Of a stretch of 64,000 bases of DNA, positions 8,416 to 16,409 are shown piece after piece (the first letter of the stretch is position 1; the number at the start of each line of letters is the position of its first letter). A program made the translations under genes and the position numbers. Origin of the DNA: G963675935 sp963675935 (GTDB lineage: Bacteria; Planctomycetota; Planctomycetia; Pirellulales; Thermoguttaceae); the NCBI GenBank assembly GCA_963675935.2, contig CAXXPV010000003.1, forward strand, positions 1,488,001-1,552,000, in the 5' to 3' direction. The notes under the pieces are model-generated. The model was not told the DNA's origin. It did not search any database and saw only the letters and a program-made list of their open reading frames with translations.

Positions 8416-9183
8416 TCACCGTCGCCGTAGCCGCGAGAAAAGCAACGCGGCCAGCCCCAGCAGCGACCAAACGACCATCGTTGCAGGCTCGGGCACCGAG
8501 GATGTGTTGGCATACAACACGCTTTGGGCCTGACTGGAACTGCCGCACCGGGACGAGGACGTGCCGGGATTCAGGACGAAAACGCAGTCGAGAAACCATG
8601 CGTCCGGGTCGGCGGCGACTGCGGCGACCGCCGTGCTGTACCACGCCCGGGCGGCATCGGACATTGACGTCCCCAACGATTCTCCTTCGGAATTCTGAAC
8701 GCCGTGCCAAATGGCCTCCTGAAGCGACGTTCGGTCCTTGTAGCTGTCCGAGTAGGTGTAGGTGGTGGTGGTGGTGGTTTTCTTTCCCCACCAATAGGTT
8801 GTGTAGGTATAGGTTCCCGTAATCGCCTCCTGATTGACGCCATACTGCCAGTAGAGCCACTTGGCGGCGTCGGTCACGATGTTGCCAGTCGCGGTTGCCG
8901 ACGACGACGTGGTGCTCAACACCTTATAGGTTTTGCCCAACACGAGAGATTCGGATTCGGCGGGGTTGCCGGCTTCGATGCAGAAGGTGTTCCAGATGGT
9001 GCTGCTATCGTTGTTGAGTTTGCCCTGGAAAGGCCCGCCGCCGTTTCCGGCGCCGCCTGGGACGCTGCTGAAGACAACGGATTGACCGAATTCAGGGTTG
9101 GCGAAGATGTTGACGCTGCCCAGCGCCGGGACTGTCGCCGCGATGATGAGTGTGGCCGAAATCAGGGATGTGATCTTTCGCAT
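8416..9183 (-). CDS. PEP-CTERM surface protein, thioester-domain-like architecture, 255 residues
   Basis: Signal peptide MRKITSLISATLIIAATVPA, mature domain, then VPEPATMVVWSLLGLAALLF and SRLRRR. The middle contains WNTFCIEAGNP, WLYWQYGVN and SLQEAIWHGVQNSEGES. A CIE-type cysteine near the start and a LQxAIW stretch are reminiscent of surface TQXA/thioester adhesin domains; I regard that as a weak resemblance only. There is a run of threonines (KKTTTTTTYTYS). Unlike its neighbours it has no good copy of the shared promoter motif upstream, so it may be regulated separately. Confidence 0.75.
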   Translation of the reverse strand: MRKITSLISATLIIAATVPALGSVNIFANPEFGQSVVFSSVPGGAGNGGGPFQGKLNNDSSTIWNTFCIEAGNPAESESLVLGKTYKVLSTTSSSATATGNIVTDAAKWLYWQYGVNQEAITGTYTYTTYWWGKKTTTTTTYTYSDSYKDRTSLQEAIWHGVQNSEGESLGTSMSDAARAWYSTAVAAVAADPDAWFLDCVFVLNPGTSSSRCGSSSQAQSVLYANTSSVPEPATMVVWSLLGLAALLFSRLRRR

Positions 9184-9551
9184 TTTCTTGTACGCCTCTT
9201 AAAATGGTGGTTTTCGACCGCCTTGTCGAGTGTCTGAAAACAACATGGAAGAACGGAAACCATTCCGTTCTGAAAAAAACGGGGGTTGGAACGGGTTGGG
9301 GAACAAACATCTTTCCCATTGAACCGTTTAGCCCAGGCACTTGTGCCGGGCGAATGGGCGCAAGATCGGGAAGGTATTTTGGACCATGTTCATATTGGGC
9401 AGGTCGAATGTGGGGGGCAGCGATTTAATGTCAGGCTGGAGATGCGTCTATCATTCGGTGTGGAGACGCATTTGGCCGACATGCCGCCCTGGCCAACAGT
9501 TATAGACATGCCCCGGATTCGCGTCTTAGACGTTGCAAAAGAATAAATTTT
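9184..9551. other. Upstream region of the PEP-CTERM gene at 8416-9183
   Basis: No gene seen. A CCCCC run at 9281-9285 (GGGGG on the plus strand) and a poor TTTTCAGA...CGAAAA arrangement at about 9210-9240 (minus strand) could be a decayed version of the shared promoter motif, but the match is too weak to call. Confidence 0.35.
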
Positions 9552-9610
9552 GTAGGACGGATTTCCGAATCCGTCCAGTTTTCAGGAACGGATTCGGAAA
9601 TCCGTCCTAC
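9552..9610. repeat. Palindromic intergenic repeat, GTAGGACGGATTTCC family, copy 2
   Basis: Same hairpin as 4386-4446, here with better complementary arms (GATTCGGAAATCCGTCCTAC on the right). Confidence 0.7.
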
Positions 9611-9674
9611 GTATAATTTACTAACTTGTTCTTTTACAGGTTCTTCGTGAAGGAACTATTGCAGGATGGCTACT

Positions 9675-9707
9675 AAAAAAGGGCCGTCCACGACGGGACG
9701 GCCCTTT
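9675..9707 (-). terminator. Terminator after the PEP-CTERM gene at 9788-10564
   Basis: On the minus strand AAAGGGCCGTCC pairs with GGACGGCCCTTT across a CGTCGT loop and is followed by a T-run. Confidence 0.75.
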
Positions 9708-9787
9708 GATTGGTTTCATCTTTGCCGGGCTAGCCCCGGCCCCTCTCCCGTCGGACGGGCGAGGGGAGTGCGAAACGCCAAGCGACG

Positions 9788-10564
9788 TTACGCCCGACGC
9801 CGCCGCCACGCGCCGAAACCGGCCGCAGCCAAGCCCAAGAGCGACCACACGAGGATAGTGCAAGGCTCGGGGGTGACAACCTTCGCACCGGAGGTCGACT
9901 GGAGAGCACTCGCACCCGAGGTTGCGTAAGTAGCCTCAATGTCGGTAGTGGTTCCCACAAAAGAGCCGCCCGTGTACAAGTAATTCTTCATAATAATGCT
10001 TAGCGCCACTTGACCATCCGGCACCCCGCTGGCAGCCCCTAGGGCAAGGTCAACGTAGACCGCAAAGCCATCAGGAAGTTTTTTTGCACCGAGGTAATTA
10101 GTGAAATACGTGGTCAAATCGGCGTAGCCTGGAGTGGCGAGTTCAGCGAAGGTTACTGGAATTCCAACGCCATGCACAAGGTCCAAGGTGAAATTGTCGG
10201 TATAGGTGCCCCCACCAACTTTGCTGAATGTAAATCCGTTAATTCTGACTTCCAAGGAGAGCGGCGCACTCGGATTGGCCTTTGCGTAAGCCAAAGCGCC
10301 ATTGTCAGTGTAATTACATACGGCGTAGAAGGCGAAGTTGCCACTCAAGTTTTGCGACTCCCCCTGCCCTAGGTAATCCTTTACTTCAACAGTGTCATAG
10401 AAAGCATTTCCACTCTTTACAACATTGGCACCCGTGTAATCGTAGCTGAACGCTCCATCCACAATCGAAGTGAAGTCCGCCGTCAAAATTGCCGCATTTG
10501 CGACACTGCTGATGGCCAGGCTGACGGCCACCGCCGCACACAACGTAATCACTGAACGTTTCAT
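9788..10564 (-). CDS. PEP-CTERM surface protein, 258 residues
   Basis: ATG at 10564 follows GGGAGAG and starts the signal peptide MKRSVITLCAAVAVSLAISS (then VANA). The C-terminus is VTPEPCTILVWSLLGLAAAG then FGAWRRRRA; the usual VPEP is replaced by TPEP and a cysteine follows the motif. The mature domain is beta-rich and unlike its neighbours. Its upstream block, C-terminal coding DNA and terminator match the gene at 6236-7057, which suggests duplication followed by replacement or fast divergence of the middle. Promoter motif at 10690-10719. Confidence 0.8.
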   Translation of the reverse strand: MKRSVITLCAAVAVSLAISSVANAAILTADFTSIVDGAFSYDYTGANVVKSGNAFYDTVEVKDYLGQGESQNLSGNFAFYAVCNYTDNGALAYAKANPSAPLSLEVRINGFTFSKVGGGTYTDNFTLDLVHGVGIPVTFAELATPGYADLTTYFTNYLGAKKLPDGFAVYVDLALGAASGVPDGQVALSIIMKNYLYTGGSFVGTTTDIEATYATSGASALQSTSGAKVVTPEPCTILVWSLLGLAAAGFGAWRRRRA

Positions 10565-10784
10565 TTCACTCTCCCTTGGCCCTTGCGGGCCGTTTCGCAG
10601 TTTGCAACTCCAGTTGAAGGCTCTCGCCTTGGATGAGAACCGAAGCAGCCGATATGTTAAGAAAACGCTTGATTCACAACTTCTATCCCCTTTAGTCCGC
10701 CGAGGCTCGATTCCTGACAATGGTTTCCTGATTATTTTCGGAAACAGGTCTGCGGTGGGGTTTTCCCCTCCAAAACATCACTGA
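10565..10784 (-). repeat. Duplicated 220-bp upstream block, copy 2
   Basis: Partner of 7058-7277, same length and orientation, in front of a different PEP-CTERM coding sequence. Confidence 0.75.
10690..10719 (-). promoter_or_regulatory. Shared PEP-CTERM promoter motif, copy 4
   Basis: Minus strand: TGTCAGGA (10712-10719), 16 nt, CTAAAG (10690-10695). The CCCC box (10757-10760) lies 37 nt upstream. Confidence 0.65.
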
Positions 10785-10873
10785 AAACGCAATTCACGCT
10801 GATTGTCGCTAATCGATTCTTATGAGTGGCACAATCGGCGACGGGAGTCGCCTCCTACAAATTACTCGATCTT

Positions 10874-11635
10874 TCATCGAGGCATTCCGCGGGCAACAAT
10901 GTCCTGGATCGCCTGGCGGTTCTCGTCCGACCACGCCGGCCGGCCAACCGACTCGCGCCGCCGGCTGATCCTCAGACCCAACCAGCTTCCAAAGCCAAGC
11001 AACGACCAGACAATGAGGGTGGCAGGCTCGGGGACCACGGTGCCTACCGTCACGCCGTGCCAATACTCGCCGGGCGACGATGTCCATGTAATTGAGGAAA
11101 CTGCCCCAGTAAACTGGATAACGCAATGCAATTCCTTGCCGTACAGGATGTATTTTGTATCGTCGGTCGTGTAACTTCCGTCTCCCCAATAGCCTTTGCC
11201 TTCGCTAAGCACAGTAAACGGCGTATCGAAGTCATAGGCGACCGGAAGGGATGGCTGCCCCAGGCTGACAATGGCCATAACCAGATTGGTCACCGGCTGA
11301 GAAAAAGTGATTGTGTGAGTTGCGGCAGCGCTCAGTGCGATCATCTCGCTGGCAGTTGGCGCATTAGAGACCACCGCGTTGCCGGTATACGGCTTAGAAG
11401 CCGAATTGGGTTCCGTCCAGTAGTTCGTGCCCGTGCCGAGCTCCACAAACGAATAGTTGCCTGTGTATGTCACGCCGACGTTGCCCATTGAACCAGACAC
11501 CGTGCCGGGAGAAGTCGTGGCACTCTTCCAATCCGTCCAAACGACGATGGATCCTTGGGCGGGGATTGCCGACCAAAAGGCGACGCAGAAAGCTACCAGT
11601 ATTTTAGGCGTAATGAGCAGACGCATTTTATTCAC
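10874..11635 (-). CDS. PEP-CTERM surface protein with a conserved extension after the sorting tail, 253 residues
   Basis: AAAAGGAG precedes the ATG at 11635 (MNK; MRL three codons later is the alternative). Signal peptide MRLLITPKILVAFCVAFWSA, then a beta-rich domain with SQPVTNLVMAIVSLG, a pattern seen in some PEP-CTERM domains. The tail is VPEPATLIVWSLLGFGSWLG and ISRRR, followed by SVGRPAWSDENRQAIQ and DIVARGMPR. This end is nearly identical at DNA level to that of 7282-8106, while the rest is unrelated. Promoter motif at 11684-11713. Confidence 0.8.
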   Translation of the reverse strand: MNKMRLLITPKILVAFCVAFWSAIPAQGSIVVWTDWKSATTSPGTVSGSMGNVGVTYTGNYSFVELGTGTNYWTEPNSASKPYTGNAVVSNAPTASEMIALSAAATHTITFSQPVTNLVMAIVSLGQPSLPVAYDFDTPFTVLSEGKGYWGDGSYTTDDTKYILYGKELHCVIQFTGAVSSITWTSSPGEYWHGVTVGTVVPEPATLIVWSLLGFGSWLGLRISRRRESVGRPAWSDENRQAIQDIVARGMPR

Positions 11636-11683
11636 TCCTTTTCTCGTTCGGCGTGAGGCGGAACAATGTCCCTCACCGACACC

Positions 11684-11713
11684 CTATAGCCCTCAGCAGG
11701 GGAAATCCTGACA
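11684..11713 (-). promoter_or_regulatory. Shared PEP-CTERM promoter motif, copy 5
   Basis: Minus strand: TGTCAGGA (11706-11713), 16 nt, CTATAG (11684-11689). The CCCC box (11750-11753) lies 36 nt upstream. Confidence 0.65.
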
Positions 11714-12160
11714 ACAAGAAAAAAGATTTTCGGAAATTGACTCTGTGGAGGGGTGTGGGGTAATTGCATTCAATTCGGGTTGTGTCGGCAGGCAAGTGAG
11801 GCGAAGCGGGGCAGAAAACGGAGGCCGAAATGCAATAAGCAGCGGGGGATTTTCCGAATAGGTAAAGTCGGTCGGGGGCAAGCCGCCTCGCCCCGAGGTG
11901 GACGGGCTATTAAGAGTTTGTCCGCCTTTTTCGCATTGGTGCGTAACGAGTTGCGGTGTGCAAAATAGCCCAAAGGGCTTGTGATAGGATAGCCCAGGGT
12001 TGCCGCTCCGAGCGGCTACCCTGGGAAAACGGCCAAGCCCTATCCCATTAACCCTGAAAGGGTTGCGTAGATTGGGATGCCGCCGCTCTACGAAACCCCG
12101 TTGGGGTTTTGGTGGGTGTTCCCGCTCGAAACCCAGGGTAGCCGCTCGGAGCGGCAACCC
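11714..12160. other. Non-coding, repeat-bearing stretch after the PEP-CTERM block
   Basis: Short ORFs here have no coding character. It holds two opposed copies of a palindrome (11993-12025 and 12133-12164, CCCAGGGTTGCCGCTCCGAG type) and fragments of gene-like AAACCCCGTTGGGGTTT hairpins. Confidence 0.5.
11993..12025. repeat. Palindrome CCCAGGGTTGCCGC family, copy 1
   Basis: CCCAGGGTtGCCGCTC pairs with GAGCGGCtACCCTGGG. The same sequence occurs in inverse orientation at 12133-12164. Confidence 0.65.
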
Positions 12161-12164
12161 TGGG
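12133..12164. repeat. Palindrome CCCAGGGTAGCCGC family, copy 2
   Basis: Reverse-oriented partner of 11993-12025, directly abutting the 72-bp tandem repeat. Confidence 0.65.
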
Positions 12165-12338
12165 CTATCCTACGAAATCCCTTCGGGATAAAAACCGACC
12201 AGCCGGCCATCGAGATATTCGGCGGCGCCGCCTGGGCTATCCTACGAAATCCCTTCGGGATAAAAACCGACCAGCCGGCCATCGGGATATTCGGCGGCGC
12301 CGCCTGGGCTATCCTACGAAATCCCTTCGGGATAAAAA
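12161..12338. repeat. 72-bp tandem repeat, about 2.5 units
   Basis: Units begin TGGGCTATCCTACGAAATCC at 12161, 12233 and 12305; the third stops after 34 bases. Units differ by one base in the complete part. Each contains an ATCCCTTCGGGAT hairpin. The period of 72 keeps one frame open, but the translated 24-residue repeat looks accidental. Confidence 0.8.
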
Positions 12339-12495
12339 CATCGCCCACGTTTCGTGCGGAAAGGCGGACGGGCTCTTAACGGGACGGTCAACAAGCTTTC
12401 AACGGTCGGAGGGGAAACTTCAATGGCCGATGGAAACAAATGTTCACTGAAAGCGAGCGGGGCGCACGCGAGTGAGTTGTCGTTTGGAAATCTAT

Positions 12496-12525
12496 CTATA
12501 GTCCGCCGATCGATGAATCCTGACA
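12496..12525 (-). promoter_or_regulatory. Shared PEP-CTERM promoter motif, orphan copy 6
   Basis: Minus strand: TGTCAGGA (12518-12525), 16 nt, CTATAG (12496-12501). A CCCC box (12595-12598) is 69 nt upstream, 33 more than in the others. Downstream on the minus strand there is no PEP-CTERM gene, only repeats, so this looks like the relic of a lost gene or a promoter for an unseen RNA. Confidence 0.5.
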
Positions 12526-12983
12526 GTCGGACTGAAAAATATTTTTCTTTTTTCCCATTTAGCCAGGAATTCCAAGAAACACTAGCCCCGTGGTGGGGAA
12601 AAACGCCGTTATCATTGCCCCATACGGGTTGTCTGATGGGGGTCAATCGTTTGACATTTATTTTTACGCTGGTTATGCTAGCACTTTCCCGTACCACTTT
12701 CCCGTACCACTTCCCCTTACTACGCAACCGGGATTTTCCCTAATGCGTTTTCAAGGCAAGTGGCAGGCGTGGAGATACGTGATGTTTGGTGCAATTGCGA
12801 AGTTTACACAAAGCATAGACAGTACGAAAAAGGGGCGGTTTTCTATCCTCGGTCACTGAGTGACTGAACCCTTTTTGACAACAACCCCTCGGAAGTGGGT
12901 TGGACACACGGATGTCTCACACGGACGTGTACGAAAAGTCGTTGGTATTTGGTGGTGGCGTGAGGCGATTCGTCGTCGGCGCC
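12526..12983. other. Gene-free stretch upstream of the exosortase
   Basis: AT-richer than its surroundings. It contains the short direct repeat TTTCCCGTACCAC twice at about 12686-12712. No gene, clear promoter or terminator could be supported. Confidence 0.4.
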
Positions 12984-13000
12984 ACCCACGGGAACGGAGT
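12984..13000 (+). promoter_or_regulatory. 17-nt motif shared by the exosortase and EpsI-like upstream regions, copy 1
   Basis: ACCCACGGGAACGGAGT occurs here, 137 bases before the exosortase start, and at 22958-22974, 79 bases before the EpsI-like gene. Both copies are flanked by partly complementary arms (CGTCG/CGACG here). It may be a structured leader, but no known riboswitch was recognised. Confidence 0.35.
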
Positions 13001-13137
13001 GTATCCTGAAGACGCGACGCAAAAAGGCTCAATGGGACAACAAGACGCCGGGGCGGCTGGGCGATGCTGAAGCCCAGGACGCCGCCGCGGCGATTTCCAC
13101 ACATCCGACTGCGGAGGAAAAAGGCATTGGGAAGAGT

Positions 13138-14124
13138 TTGCCGCCGCAGGCCGCGCAGACTGCGGTGGACGGCCTGAGCTTCGCGGAGACGATTCCCAAC
13201 GGTTTTTCGATGGCTTGCGCAGCGATTCTCGCCGCGGCGTTTGCTTGGGCGTACTGGCCAACGCTGGTCAGTCTGGTCGAGACATGGAACCGCGAACCGG
13301 ATTACTCTCACGGATTCTTCGTGGTGCCGTTGGCAATCTATTTTTTGTGGGCCAGGCGTGATCGCTACCCGAGGGCGATGCCTCAGTTAGGCCATGTCCC
13401 GCCCGGCAGGCGGGACCTACTAGGCGGGCGGGACCTATTAAGTGACCTGGCGTGGGTGGGGTTGTTGCTGGTGGCGGCGAGTGTTGGGGTGCGGGCCTTC
13501 GGCGCGCACTTTTATCTCGATGCCCTGGACGGCTGGTCGATCCTGTTGTGGGTTGCCGGGGTGGTGTGGCTGTTGTGGGGTTGGAAGGTGGCGTGGTGGG
13601 CCGCCCCGTCGGTCGTGTTCCTATGGTTCATGGTGCCGTTGCCCTTCCGCGTGGAGCGTTGGCTGAGCCTGCCGCTTCAAGGGGCGGCCACCAAATTGAG
13701 TTGCTGGACTCTACAGGCCCTTGGCCAACCGGCGCTTGCGGAAGGGCACACGATCATTCTCGGCAAAAACCAACTCGAGGTGGAGCAGGCTTGTTCGGGG
13801 CTGCGGATTTTCGTGGGGATCGTGGCCCTGGCCTTCGCCTACACGATCGTGATGCGGCGGTCGTGGTGGGAAAAGACCATCCTGCTGCTGAGCGTGGTGC
13901 CGATTGCCTTGGCGGCCAACGCCACTCGGATCGTCGCCACCGGGTTGCTCTACCAGTATGTTTCAGGCGAGGCGGCCAAGAAGTTCTCGCACGACGCGGC
14001 GGGTTGGGTAATGATCCTGTTGGCGGCCGGGCTGTTCGGGCTGGTGCTCTTGTATTTGTCGCGGTTGGTCAAAGAGGTCGAGGTCGTCGGGGTCGGAGAC
14101 GTGATCCGTCGAGACCGACCGTAG
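13138..14124 (+). CDS. Exosortase (PEP-CTERM sorting transpeptidase/protease)
   Basis: A polytopic membrane protein of 328 residues with about eight hydrophobic segments. Three conserved residues of the exosortase family are visible: Cys219 in EQACSGLRIF, Arg264 in ANATRIV and His285 in SHDAAGW. Exosortases cut PEP-CTERM proteins at the membrane after export and are encoded with exopolysaccharide genes, as here. Start: the frame has no ATG or GTG between a stop at 12961 and this TTG, which is preceded by GGGAAGAG; the next ATG (13210) lacks a ribosome site. An insertion of a GCGGGACCTA repeat (about 13397-13440) lengthens a loop after residue 85. The likely substrates are the six PEP-CTERM proteins upstream. 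It starts the polysaccharide locus, with the tyrosine kinase 14 bases downstream. The subtype could not be assigned. Confidence 0.9.
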   Translation: MPPQAAQTAVDGLSFAETIPNGFSMACAAILAAAFAWAYWPTLVSLVETWNREPDYSHGFFVVPLAIYFLWARRDRYPRAMPQLGHVPPGRRDLLGGRDLLSDLAWVGLLLVAASVGVRAFGAHFYLDALDGWSILLWVAGVVWLLWGWKVAWWAAPSVVFLWFMVPLPFRVERWLSLPLQGAATKLSCWTLQALGQPALAEGHTIILGKNQLEVEQACSGLRIFVGIVALAFAYTIVMRRSWWEKTILLLSVVPIALAANATRIVATGLLYQYVSGEAAKKFSHDAAGWVMILLAAGLFGLVLLYLSRLVKEVEVVGVGDVIRRDRP

Positions 14125-14138
14125 CGGAGTAGAAACCC

Positions 14139-16409
14139 ATGTCGGAACTACAAATTGTTTCGCGGCGACAACGGCAGATCACGCCCATGGCGGCGCAGCC
14201 GGAGCAGGGGATAACGGTCCATTTCGTGTTGGGCGCGCTGCGGCGATGGTGGAAAATCGCCTTGCCGATAGCTTTGGTGCTGGCCGCCGCCGGCGGCACG
14301 ACGGTGTATCTGCTTTTCGAGCCGGTCTACGAGGCGGCCGCCTGGTTCCAGATCGAGGAACGGACGCCGTATCTGGCGTTTGAAAACAAGGAAGAGGGTC
14401 GCTCGAAGATGTTCTTCCAGACGCAGATCGAGATGATCCGCAGTCCGTTGGTGCTGGGGCCAGTGGTCAAGCGGCCGGAGATTGCCGGTGCGCGGGAACT
14501 GATCTTCCGCGCCGACAAGGTGGCGTGGCTGGCAAAGCAAATCAAGGTGACGTCGGTCGGGGAATCAGAATTGTTCCGCATTCTCTACTCCAGCCCGGAT
14601 CCGAAGATCGCGGCGGCCATCGTCAATGCGGTGACGGAATCGTACTTCAAGCTGCGCGATCAGACCGACGTGGATCGGAACCAGCGGATTATCGATCTAT
14701 TGGGACAGGAACAGGGCAAGCGTTCGATGGAGGTGTCGCGGTTGCGCAACAATCTGCGGTCGCTCTCCGAACAGGCGGCCAATAAAGATCCGTTCGCGGC
14801 CAAGCGCGAGGGAGACTCGTCGCAGAAGAACCCGCTGACGGATTTGGAAGGGCGTTTCGTCACGGCCCAGGTGGAAGGAACGGTGCTGGACGCGAGGATC
14901 AAGGCGGCCGAGGAAGCGTTGGACGCGAAGCGGAAAGATGCGGATGCGGCGCCCGGCGAAAAAGGCCCTCTGTTGTCGAAACAGGAGATTGCCCTGCGCG
15001 ACGTGACGGCCGACCGCATCATCGAGCAGAGCGAGGAGGTCCGGCGGCAGAAGGGCGTCATTGCCGCCAAGCGATCGAATTTGACGGATAACGAGCGGGT
15101 GCTGGCCAAGGGGAAGCGGTCGCCGGTGTACGAGCGGCTGTCGAGCGAGATCCACGACGACGAAAAGACGCTCGAACGGCTGCAAACGGAGTTGAGGCCC
15201 CGTGCGCTCCGCGAGGCCGAGTTGGCGATTCTTGCCAAGCGGACCGAGATGGGATCGACGCAGTTGGAGCGGCAGATGGAGGAACTGGCCAAGATGCGGT
15301 CGGACCGGGAAGCCTGCCGCGTGATGGAGGCGATGTTCAAAGACCGCTACGAGAAACAGCGGAAGGACGTCGAGCAAAGCAGCGGAGACACCCTGGAGTT
15401 GGAGTTCAAGCGGGACGAGTTGGCCCGCGCGGAAAAAGTCTTTGAACTGATTGCTCAGCGGGCCGTACAGTTACAAACGGAGCGTGGAGCGCCGGCGCGG
15501 GTGAGGCTGATGCAGCCGGCGGACGCGCCCAGTGTCGCCGTCGAACTGTTCCCCTATCGTCCCATGACGGCGGTCCTGCTGGGATGCCTGTTTCTGCCCT
15601 TCGCGCTGGCGGTTTTCTGGGAGCGGCTCGTCGGGCGGGTGAACGATCCGGCGACGCTGGAGCGGCAGTCGAGGCTGACCGTGCTGGGCGAAATCGCCCA
15701 TCTGCCGGTGCGGACGCCCATCGGCCACGGCTCGCCCAGCGCAAGGGTCAAACACGATTTGCAGCTTTTCGAGGAAAGCATCGATAGTCTGCGCACAAGT
15801 TTGACGCTGTCGAAAGAATTGGGAAACCTACGGGTGTTGGCGGTCACCAGCGCGGCCAACCGTGAAGGAAAAACGAGCGTCGCCTCGCAATTGGCGGTGA
15901 GTTTCACGCGGGCGACGGGCAAGCCCGTGCTGTTGATCGACGGCGATATGCGCTGCCCGGACATTCACAACGTGTTCGGCATTGATTTGGAACCCGGCCT
16001 AGCCAAGGTTCTTAGCGGCGAGTGCCGGCTGGAAGATGCGATTGTGCGAACTTGGAGCGACCTGGTGCATCTGCTGCCTGCCGGGCGTCTCGATGTCAAT
16101 CCGCACACCCTGTTGGGCAACGGGGCATGGCCGTTGCTACTGGCGGAGATTCCCGACTTTTATCGCTACGTGGTGATCGACACGCCCCCGGTGCTTTCGG
16201 CCAGCGAAGCGTTGGTGCTGACCAAGGCGGCCGACGCCTCGCTGGTCTGCGTGATGCGAGACGTCAGCCGAGCGGATCAGGTCCGCAGAATTCTCGACCG
16301 CTTGGAGGCGGCCGGGAGCCGGCCCATTGGATTGGTGCTCAACGGAGTTCCCGTGAAGGACTATTCGTACCGTTGGGGTGAATACAGCTATCAACGGAGA
16401 GACGACTGA
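14139..16409 (+). CDS. Exopolysaccharide chain-length determinant / bacterial tyrosine kinase fusion
   Basis: The product is 756 residues. The N-terminal half is Wzz-like: a membrane helix at about 47-67, a large periplasmic coiled-coil part, and a second helix near 475-495 (YRPMTAVLLGCLFLPFALAV). The C-terminal half is a BY-kinase P-loop domain: Walker A SAANREGKTSV with Lys578, Walker A' LLIDGDMR (Asp601, Asp603), and Walker B YVVIDTPP (Asp681). A tyrosine cluster at the very end (YSYRWGEYSYQ) supplies the autophosphorylation sites. Such proteins set polymer length and export by cycles of tyrosine phosphorylation. The next gene overlaps it at TGATG. Confidence 0.92.
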   Translation: MSELQIVSRRQRQITPMAAQPEQGITVHFVLGALRRWWKIALPIALVLAAAGGTTVYLLFEPVYEAAAWFQIEERTPYLAFENKEEGRSKMFFQTQIEMIRSPLVLGPVVKRPEIAGARELIFRADKVAWLAKQIKVTSVGESELFRILYSSPDPKIAAAIVNAVTESYFKLRDQTDVDRNQRIIDLLGQEQGKRSMEVSRLRNNLRSLSEQAANKDPFAAKREGDSSQKNPLTDLEGRFVTAQVEGTVLDARIKAAEEALDAKRKDADAAPGEKGPLLSKQEIALRDVTADRIIEQSEEVRRQKGVIAAKRSNLTDNERVLAKGKRSPVYERLSSEIHDDEKTLERLQTELRPRALREAELAILAKRTEMGSTQLERQMEELAKMRSDREACRVMEAMFKDRYEKQRKDVEQSSGDTLELEFKRDELARAEKVFELIAQRAVQLQTERGAPARVRLMQPADAPSVAVELFPYRPMTAVLLGCLFLPFALAVFWERLVGRVNDPATLERQSRLTVLGEIAHLPVRTPIGHGSPSARVKHDLQLFEESIDSLRTSLTLSKELGNLRVLAVTSAANREGKTSVASQLAVSFTRATGKPVLLIDGDMRCPDIHNVFGIDLEPGLAKVLSGECRLEDAIVRTWSDLVHLLPAGRLDVNPHTLLGNGAWPLLLAEIPDFYRYVVIDTPPVLSASEALVLTKAADASLVCVMRDVSRADQVRRILDRLEAAGSRPIGLVLNGVPVKDYSYRWGEYSYQRRDD

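Noticed and set aside
6029..11760. Sigma-54 promoters before the PEP-CTERM genes
   Set aside because: Known PEP-CTERM regulons can use RpoN, but I found no GG-N10-GC element with TGGCAC/TTGC halves there; the conserved motif has a different shape.
12161..12338. CRISPR array
   Set aside because: Units are contiguous 72-bp tandem repeats without unique spacers, and no cas gene is present.
12077..12379. Protein with 24-residue repeats (AWAILRNPFGIKTDQP...)
   Set aside because: It results from the 72-bp non-coding repeat, whose period happens to be a multiple of three. There is no start signal or function.
12895..13070. Cyclic di-GMP riboswitch upstream of the exosortase
   Set aside because: GACGCAAAAAGGC resembles a piece of the GEMM-I core, but the receptor and tetraloop parts are missing.
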